From: Acidobacteriota bacterium | GTDB lineage: Bacteria; Acidobacteriota; Terriglobia; Terriglobales; Acidobacteriaceae | DNA length: 12,278 nt | Direction of reading: 5' to 3' | NCBI GenBank assembly: GCA_021841795.1 | Contig: JAKCDN010000043.1 | Coordinates: forward strand, 1-12,278 | Shown: positions 7,498-12,278 of the stretch, one piece after another | Position numbering within the stretch: position 1 is the first letter of the stretch | Layout of the letters: every line of letters begins with the position of its first letter | Program-made: the position numbers and the translations under genes | Notes under the pieces: model-generated | The model's database searches: none | Seen by the model: only the letters and a program-made list of their open reading frames with translations | What the model was told of the DNA's origin: nothing

Positions 7498-10400
7498 TCA
7501 GCGGGCAATCAGACGAACCGTGACAATCTGGTGCGGTCGAACCTCGATCGTGAACGCGTGCTGGCCGTCAGGCTCGATTGGCCCCTGATCGCGCTCTACG
7601 GCGTCTGTCTGCATCACCTTGGCGATAGTGGCCAGCGGCACGTCGATCGTAACCTTCCGCGTCCGTCCTCCCAGGTCGATCAGACGCAGAATCGTTCCCT
7701 TGCCGTCCTCCGCCGGCTTCCAGGTGTCGAGCAGCAGGTCGGGATCTTCCACTGAAAGAAAAGTTCCCTGATCCCCGCTCAGACGTCCCGGCTTGTCGAT
7801 CGCCTTGTCCTGTGACTGGATCTGATCTTGTTCCAACGGCGTCGCTTCCTCCCACGCCATGCGGCTCAACCTCGGCGCATCCGTCTGTGCCGCACTGGTG
7901 ATCACATAGCGGAAGCGGAAACTCCCACCCTGTGCGGCGCGGTAGTTCGTGTGCCAGTAGTTGTTCATCACGTATGAAAAAATGCTTCCCGGCCGCTGTC
8001 CGAATGCGGTCGGCCAATCCCCGCGGTTGATATCGCCCAGCGTCACCAGCGCCGCATCCAGCGGCATCACGGTTGCAGATACCCCGTCCTGCTGCACCGA
8101 TACCCAGTGCTGAACGGAAAACCACTCGTGTCCTGCGCCCGGATACATATCCTTCGCCGGGTCCACCACGCCATTCTGAATCTCGTACTGGAACTGCGGA
8201 TGCGTCATCGCAAAGGGGAAGGCAAAGTAGACGGCCTCTTTCTTCAGCTCCGGCTTCTTCTCCACATCCTCGATCAGTTCAATCTTCTTCTCCCCGTTGA
8301 ATACGCGGATCTCCGTATGAATCTCCGGCGTGTCTTCCGCCGACGAGGTGAGCTCCGCCCGCCAGCCCCACGGGGTCTGTTCCACGCCGATCAGGTGTCC
8401 GTTCTCGGCGGGATGCAGTTGAAGCTCCGGCTTGGGAGAGACCGCGCGATACTGCAAAATGCTGTTCGGCTCTGCATCGCCCCCGCTCACGTAGACATAC
8501 TCGCCGAAGCGCAGTCCATTGTGAGCATCCACCAGCTCCTTCTTCAATTGCTTGTCGTAAATGCTGCGGATACTGCCCGACGACGGGTCGAGCTCGACCC
8601 GGTAAAACGGGCTCTCGATGCTCGTGGACATCGTGGTTTCAGGCGTCGGCGGCATGGCATGTGAATCTTTGAGTTCATACACTTTGTAGCCCACCGCCGG
8701 AACCTGGCTTGCCTCGAACGCGACTCTGCGAAAGTTAGGTCCTTCCCGCAGCACCACGTAAGGAACCGCCTGTTTGGTCGCGCGATCCGCAATCTCCATC
8801 CCCTTGTCCAGGTCTATCGTGACCAGGCCGTCGCGTGTCCAGTTCAGCGCATTGAATACAATCAGGCTCCCCGCTCCGGCTGAAATGGAATCGGCCAGCG
8901 ATGCCATGCTCTTGCGCAGCATGTCGCTCCGCAGTTCTGCTGCCGTAGTGGCGCGCGCGTTCTTTACGCGCAGTTGCTGCCTCGCCTCATCGCTGTCCGG
9001 GTCAGAGACGCTGTTCCACGAGGTAAATGTGTGCTCGTCCATCTGCACCATGTTGGACCACATCGCGCTCATCTCCTCGCCATCGGCTGCGAGAAGCGGA
9101 TTGACCAGCCCGCCGATCGTGGCCAGCTTTTCCGCTGAGGGTGCGCGGCTTTCGTTCTCCCGCTCCATGGCCGCATAGCGCGCGTCAGAGCCGATGCCGT
9201 CCTCCCAGTAAGGGCCGCCATCGCCGCGCACCGTGGGAATCGCATCGCCGAACTGCGCTGCGATCCTCGCCAGCGCGTCGTGAAATCCCGTGTACTCGAT
9301 GTGCGGATACGCATGCAGCGCATTCCACTCGCCCGCCAGCTCCGCCTGCTGCGGAAACAGATCCGTGTTCTCCACCTGCGTGCCGTACAGAATCGCCGCG
9401 TCGGCGCGGTAGCCGGCATGCTCGTACATCTGCAGGAATACCGGCAGAACTTCTTCCCCGGTCTCCGTCAGCGGCGGCAGACCGAATAAAAATTGCATCT
9501 GCATGTAGTGCCGCGAATACCACATCAGCACCTTGCCGCCATCCGGGCCCTCCCACCAGAACGGACTGTTCTCGTTCAGGTGCCCCTGCAAAAGCACCGG
9601 CGCGCGGTCGTTGTTGCTCGCTGCCGCAAAGTACCGGATGCCCGCGGCCGCCAGAATCGATGCATACGACCACGAGTACGAAGGTACGTCGGTGATGTTG
9701 GCGTAGTTGAACGGAGTGCCGTGGATGCGGCTGAAGTCGGCGCTCGGATAAAGCGATCGGATGAGCGTCTCCGCGGTGGGAAATCCCGTCAGCAGATTGC
9801 TGTGTTCCGCCGGAATAAACAGGCTCTGGTTCCGAATTGCCTGCACAATCCGCTCTTGCTCCGCCGGCGTGCGCGTCTTCATAAACTGCTCGAGGTTCCA
9901 CTCCCCGTCCGTGCTGAATCGAAACTCAGGATGCTTCGCTGTCAGGTCCATTGCCTCGTCCAGAATCCGGCTCTGTATCGCCGCAACCTTCGCCTGGTAG
10001 TCCGAGTAGCCAATGTCCAGATGCACATGCGGCGCCAGCAGCAGCGTCCACTTCTTTTGCGGCTGCAGAACCTCCTGCTCGCGTGTCGTGTGTCCATTCA
10101 ACTCCACGCGCACCTCGGCGCGGCTCCCGTTGCCGAATTCAGGAACCTCGAAGCTGATGCGCTCCTCGCCAAAGTCCTGCCCGCCGCGTAAGGCCTGCGT
10201 ATACGTGTGTCCCGCGATGGTGAGCGCCGCCTGGCCGCCATGCGGGCGCTGGCTGTACCGTACAAATGTATCCACCCGCTCGGTCAGGTTCCCGCCCTGC
10301 CGCGCAAAAAAGATGGTTGGCTCCACCGTCGCGCTCGTAGCCTTCACCGCGCTCTCGCTTCCATCCAGTTCGATTGCGTCGTAGTTGAATCCCGCATCGG

Positions 10401-10932
10401 GAACGCCCTTGCCCGCCAGCGCAATCGCCTGCAGCGCAATGTTGTTTTGTCCTTCCTTGAGCCAGGTGCCCGGAAAGTCGATGTCCGTCTCGGCGCGCGA
10501 GTAGGCGGCATAGAAAGCCGCTACCGTGTCGCCCATCGCATAGTCCAGCCGCGGATGCAGGTAGAAGAGCCCCACCTTGCCGTTGATGCTCACCCGCAGT
10601 GCGGGAACGCTGGGGTGGTCGATCAGCAGCGAAACCCGCAGATGGTAGCTGCGCTGTGGACGGCCCGTGATCGCAAAGACAATGCTGCGCGGCGCAGCCG
10701 CGGGCTTCGCGGGTTTTCCCGGCCACGCCACCGGCGCATATGCGTACCATTGCGTCGCCGGCTGGTCGTGCCCCGCGGCAAAGCTCACCGCTCCGTGCGG
10801 CGCGCCGTCGGCAAATTCTCCTGACGAGCCGTCGAAAACCCCAACCCGCCAGATTGTCTTCTGCGTCGCTTGGGCGCCGCATGTAAATGGAAACAACCCC
10901 GCAACGACAAGTGCAATCAATCCAATCTTCAT
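7498..10932 (-). CDS. Secreted GH38-like (alpha-mannosidase-type) enzyme with N-terminal rhamnogalacturonan-lyase-like domain
   Basis: This is a 1144-residue exported protein with a signal peptide at residues 1 to about 22 (ending C-G-A-Q-A). Residues about 24-190 resemble domain III of PL4 rhamnogalacturonan lyases (I-W-R-V-G-V-F-D-G-S-S-G-E-F near the start; F-P-G-T-W-L-K-E-G-Q-N-N-I-A-L later), a CBM-like sandwich. A second beta-rich module spans about 200-295. The GH38 catalytic barrel starts at P-H-V-H-L-D-I-G-Y, giving zinc ligands H304 and D306 by analogy with H-x-H-x-D in GH38. The conserved later His appears as H634 in M-D-E-H-T-F. A helical middle domain and a long C-terminal beta-sandwich (about 700-1144) fit GH38. 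The stretch where the Asp nucleophile (also a zinc ligand) normally sits reads F-I-P-A-E-H-S-N-L-L-T-G with no Asp; E376 is the nearest acid. Substrate and even activity are therefore uncertain; the fold assignment is firm. It is the first gene of the minus-strand operon with GH18. Confidence 0.85.
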   Translation of the reverse strand: MKIGLIALVVAGLFPFTCGAQATQKTIWRVGVFDGSSGEFADGAPHGAVSFAAGHDQPATQWYAYAPVAWPGKPAKPAAAPRSIVFAITGRPQRSYHLRVSLLIDHPSVPALRVSINGKVGLFYLHPRLDYAMGDTVAAFYAAYSRAETDIDFPGTWLKEGQNNIALQAIALAGKGVPDAGFNYDAIELDGSESAVKATSATVEPTIFFARQGGNLTERVDTFVRYSQRPHGGQAALTIAGHTYTQALRGGQDFGEERISFEVPEFGNGSRAEVRVELNGHTTREQEVLQPQKKWTLLLAPHVHLDIGYSDYQAKVAAIQSRILDEAMDLTAKHPEFRFSTDGEWNLEQFMKTRTPAEQERIVQAIRNQSLFIPAEHSNLLTGFPTAETLIRSLYPSADFSRIHGTPFNYANITDVPSYSWSYASILAAAGIRYFAAASNNDRAPVLLQGHLNENSPFWWEGPDGGKVLMWYSRHYMQMQFLFGLPPLTETGEEVLPVFLQMYEHAGYRADAAILYGTQVENTDLFPQQAELAGEWNALHAYPHIEYTGFHDALARIAAQFGDAIPTVRGDGGPYWEDGIGSDARYAAMERENESRAPSAEKLATIGGLVNPLLAADGEEMSAMWSNMVQMDEHTFTSWNSVSDPDSDEARQQLRVKNARATTAAELRSDMLRKSMASLADSISAGAGSLIVFNALNWTRDGLVTIDLDKGMEIADRATKQAVPYVVLREGPNFRRVAFEASQVPAVGYKVYELKDSHAMPPTPETTMSTSIESPFYRVELDPSSGSIRSIYDKQLKKELVDAHNGLRFGEYVYVSGGDAEPNSILQYRAVSPKPELQLHPAENGHLIGVEQTPWGWRAELTSSAEDTPEIHTEIRVFNGEKKIELIEDVEKKPELKKEAVYFAFPFAMTHPQFQYEIQNGVVDPAKDMYPGAGHEWFSVQHWVSVQQDGVSATVMPLDAALVTLGDINRGDWPTAFGQRPGSIFSYVMNNYWHTNYRAAQGGSFRFRYVITSAAQTDAPRLSRMAWEEATPLEQDQIQSQDKAIDKPGRLSGDQGTFLSVEDPDLLLDTWKPAEDGKGTILRLIDLGGRTRKVTIDVPLATIAKVMQTDAVERDQGPIEPDGQHAFTIEVRPHQIVTVRLIAR

Positions 10933-10937
10933 CGTGA

Positions 10938-10941
10938 CTCC
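10938..10941 (-). promoter_or_regulatory. Ribosome binding site of the GH38-like gene
   Basis: GGAG on the minus strand lies 5 bases before the ATG at 10932, which begins a clear signal peptide. It supports this start codon. Confidence 0.65.
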
Positions 10942-11199
10942 GTTCAGATTGCCCCTCGGCCATCCGTCCCGCGCCGGCGTTCCGTCGGTTGTTTTCCCTC
11001 AGCCGCCGCCGGGTCTAATCCGTCCATTGCGCGCCATCGCCACCCGTCCCCCGTCGCATCTGTCGGTAGCGATACGCGTTTTAGCCGCATAAACACTGTG
11101 GTTTTGAGCAATATCTCTTGTTCGATCTCCAGGGCGTTTTTTCCTGCCGGCAAACCCCTCTTTGAGCCCATGGCCTTTTTCCGGGGATCGAAAAGCAAC

Positions 11200-11205
11200 T
11201 ATACT
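11200..11205 (+). promoter_or_regulatory. Candidate -10 element (TATACT) upstream of the GH29 gene
   Basis: TATACT is a near-consensus -10 hexamer in an AT-rich patch. A weak TTTTTC at 11176-11181 sits 18 bases upstream as a possible -35. It would give a leader of about 215 bases before the fucosidase start. TAAGAT at 11288-11293 is an alternative -10 closer to the gene, but lacks a well-spaced -35. Confidence 0.3.
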
Positions 11206-11288
11206 CGTTCTTCGGCGCGAATCAAAACCGATCCTTCTCCGGCGCCGTCGCGCTGCGCGCAAATTATTTTGCCCCTGGGTGCTCCTGT

Positions 11289-11302
11289 AAGATAAAAATC
11301 TT
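11289..11302. repeat. Short palindrome AAGAT-AAAA-ATCTT in the divergent spacer
   Basis: A perfect 5-bp inverted repeat with a 4-base A loop lies 125 bases before the GH29 start, overlapping a TAAGAT promoter-like word. It could be an operator half-site pair or a weak hairpin. A 5-bp palindrome can occur by chance. Confidence 0.3.
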
Positions 11303-11410
11303 CGGCGCTGTCCCCGCTTCGCCAGGCTCTTCGATCGCCTCGTCAAGCCGCCCCGCGCCACGCTTCGCAGCGCCGCGCTGATCGCCAACATGCGCGGAAA
11401 TTCGTGCTTC

Positions 11411-11416
11411 AGGGAG
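11411..11416 (+). promoter_or_regulatory. Ribosome binding site of the GH29 gene
   Basis: AGGGAG ends 10 bases before the ATG at 11427. The next in-frame ATG at 11433 would be 16 bases away, so 11427 is the better start. Both keep the twin-arginine motif. Confidence 0.6.
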
Positions 11417-11426
11417 TTTTGCATTC

Positions 11427-12278
11427 ATGACCATGACACGGCGGAGTTTTGTAACCGGCTCCTTGTTGAGCCTCGGCTGCGCAGCGGCGGCCGCTGATGT
11501 TGCTGCGCCTCCATCGCCCTTTGGTGCATTGCCCTCGGCTCGTCAGCTCGCCTGGCAGCGTATGCAAACAAACGCCTTCCTTCACTTCACCGTCAACACG
11601 TTCACTGACAAGGAGTGGGGCGACGGCGATGAGAATCCAGCCATCTTTAATCCCTCCGGCTTCGATGCCGACTCCATTGTGCTCGCGCTCAAGGCCGGCG
11701 GCATGAAGGGCGTGATCCTCACCTGCAAACACCACGACGGCTTTTGCCTCTGGCCCACGCGCACCACCGATCACTCGATCCGATTCAGCCCTTGGAAAAA
11801 CGGCAAAGGCGACGTCGTGCGCGAGGTGGCCAACGCCGCCGCGCGCCACGGCCTCAGGTTCGGAGTCTATCTATCCCCCTGGGATCGCAATAACGCCAAC
11901 TACGGCAAGCTGGCCTATATTGCAACCTACAGGCAGCAGTTGACTGAGCTGCTGACCGGCTACGGCCCGGTCTTCGAAGTCTGGTTCGATGGCGCCAACG
12001 GCGGCAGCGGCTACTACGGCGGCGCGCGTGAAACGCGCACCATCGACAAGCGCACCTACTACGGCTGGCCCACAACCTGGGAGCTCGTGCGCAGGCTGCA
12101 GCCTGAAGCCGCAATCTTCAGCGATGTCGGGCCCGACATTCGCTGGGTGGGTAACGAGAAGGGAATTGCCGGCCAAACCTGCTGGGAGACCTGCGATCCG
12201 CTCGCCGCAGACGGTGGCCCTGCCGTGCCCGGTGACTCCCAGCCCGCAATCCTCAGCGCCGGAACCCGCTTCGGCTCG
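11427..12278 (+). CDS. Exported GH29 alpha-L-fucosidase (3' end outside window)
   Basis: The frame is open to the window end: 284 residues are visible and the stop is not reached. The N-terminus T-R-R-S-F-V-T-G followed by a hydrophobic, Ala-rich stretch is a twin-arginine-type export signal, so the enzyme is probably folded in the cytoplasm and exported. GH29 enzymes release alpha-linked L-fucose with retention. Family marks are the F-L-H-F-T-V-N-T-F motif (about residue 51 on) with the following E-W-G-D-G, the substrate-binding K101-H-H-D-G-F-C-L-W, G-V-Y-L-S-P-W-D, and V-W-F-D188-G-A-N-G, where D188 aligns with the catalytic nucleophile. The sequence style resembles the GH29 subgroup that prefers alpha-1,3/1,4-linked fucose in branched glycans, but the acid/base and C-terminal domains are not visible. 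It is transcribed divergently from the GH38-GH18 operon. Confidence in the family is high; linkage preference is inferred. Confidence 0.92.
   Translation, partial: MTMTRRSFVTGSLLSLGCAAAAADVAAPPSPFGALPSARQLAWQRMQTNAFLHFTVNTFTDKEWGDGDENPAIFNPSGFDADSIVLALKAGGMKGVILTCKHHDGFCLWPTRTTDHSIRFSPWKNGKGDVVREVANAAARHGLRFGVYLSPWDRNNANYGKLAYIATYRQQLTELLTGYGPVFEVWFDGANGGSGYYGGARETRTIDKRTYYGWPTTWELVRRLQPEAAIFSDVGPDIRWVGNEKGIAGQTCWETCDPLAADGGPAVPGDSQPAILSAGTRFGS

Larger units (their letters stand above)
10942..11410. other. Non-coding divergent spacer between GH38-like and GH29 genes
   Basis: No convincing gene is present: open frames here lack ribosome sites and protein-like composition. The spacer must carry the promoters for two diverging transcripts. 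Its middle (about 11085-11305) is clearly more AT-rich than the surroundings and holds the best promoter-like words (TATACT at 11200, TAAGAT at 11288) and a small palindrome at 11289-11302. The outer parts are GC-rich with runs of C. The long leader (more than 120 bases) before the fucosidase gene leaves room for regulation by the mRNA, but I see no recognisable riboswitch. Confidence 0.6.

Noticed and set aside
9185..9901. A 238-codon second frame on the minus strand within the GH38-like gene
   Set aside because: Out-of-frame reading of the well-supported GH38-like gene on the same strand; Gly/Ala/Arg-rich with no recognisable motif.
10870..11295. Plus- and minus-strand open frames in the divergent spacer
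   Set aside because: They have no ribosome site, no hydrophobic or domain pattern, and a biased Pro/Arg/Ser composition; they look like chance frames in GC-rich DNA.
1..12278. CRISPR array, tRNA, rRNA, insertion sequence or phage elements
   Set aside because: No regularly spaced repeats, no tRNA-like cloverleaf, no rRNA-like sequence and no transposase or terminal inverted repeats were seen on reading the window.

Overview
The window is GC-rich (roughly 60-65% by eye) and densely coded, with Shine-Dalgarno sites and compact operons. The gene content is a Crp/Fnr regulator, a tripartite RND efflux operon with an outer-membrane lipoprotein channel, and three secreted glycoside hydrolases. This suggests a Gram-negative soil bacterium with polysaccharide-degrading habits, most plausibly an Acidobacteriota (Terriglobia/Acidobacteriaceae-like) genome. 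The taxonomic guess is an inference from gene style, not proven by any marker here.

Layout. Positions 3-251 (+) hold the DNA-binding C-terminus of a Crp/Fnr-type regulator cut by the window edge. Positions 325-660 (+) encode a 111-residue membrane or secreted protein of unknown function, probably translated from a leaderless mRNA. Positions 750-6237 (+) form a tight three-gene efflux operon: periplasmic adaptor (HlyD/CusB-like), RND inner-membrane permease (1018 residues) and TolC-family outer-membrane lipoprotein. The genes are separated by 5 bases and then by a 4-base ATGA overlap. The substrate (metal or organic compound) cannot be decided from the sequence.

The efflux operon meets a convergent carbohydrate operon at 6238-6390. 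This gap contains a perfect 13-bp inverted repeat, likely a bidirectional transcription stop. On the minus strand, a large GH38-like enzyme (10932-7498) is followed 57 bases later by a GH18 enzyme (7440-6391). A 494-bp spacer separates the GH38-like gene from a divergent GH29 alpha-L-fucosidase with a Tat-type signal (11427 onward, running off the window).

Together GH38 (alpha-mannosidase clan), GH18 (chitobiose/GlcNAc-linkage cleavage) and GH29 (fucose removal) match the linkages of a fucosylated N-glycan. The sequence therefore suggests a small glycan-utilisation locus with all three products exported. Two points complicate this. The GH38-like protein begins with a rhamnogalacturonan-lyase (PL4 domain III)-like module, and it lacks the usual Asp nucleophile at the expected position. 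Its true substrate is therefore open and is the most interesting question in the window.
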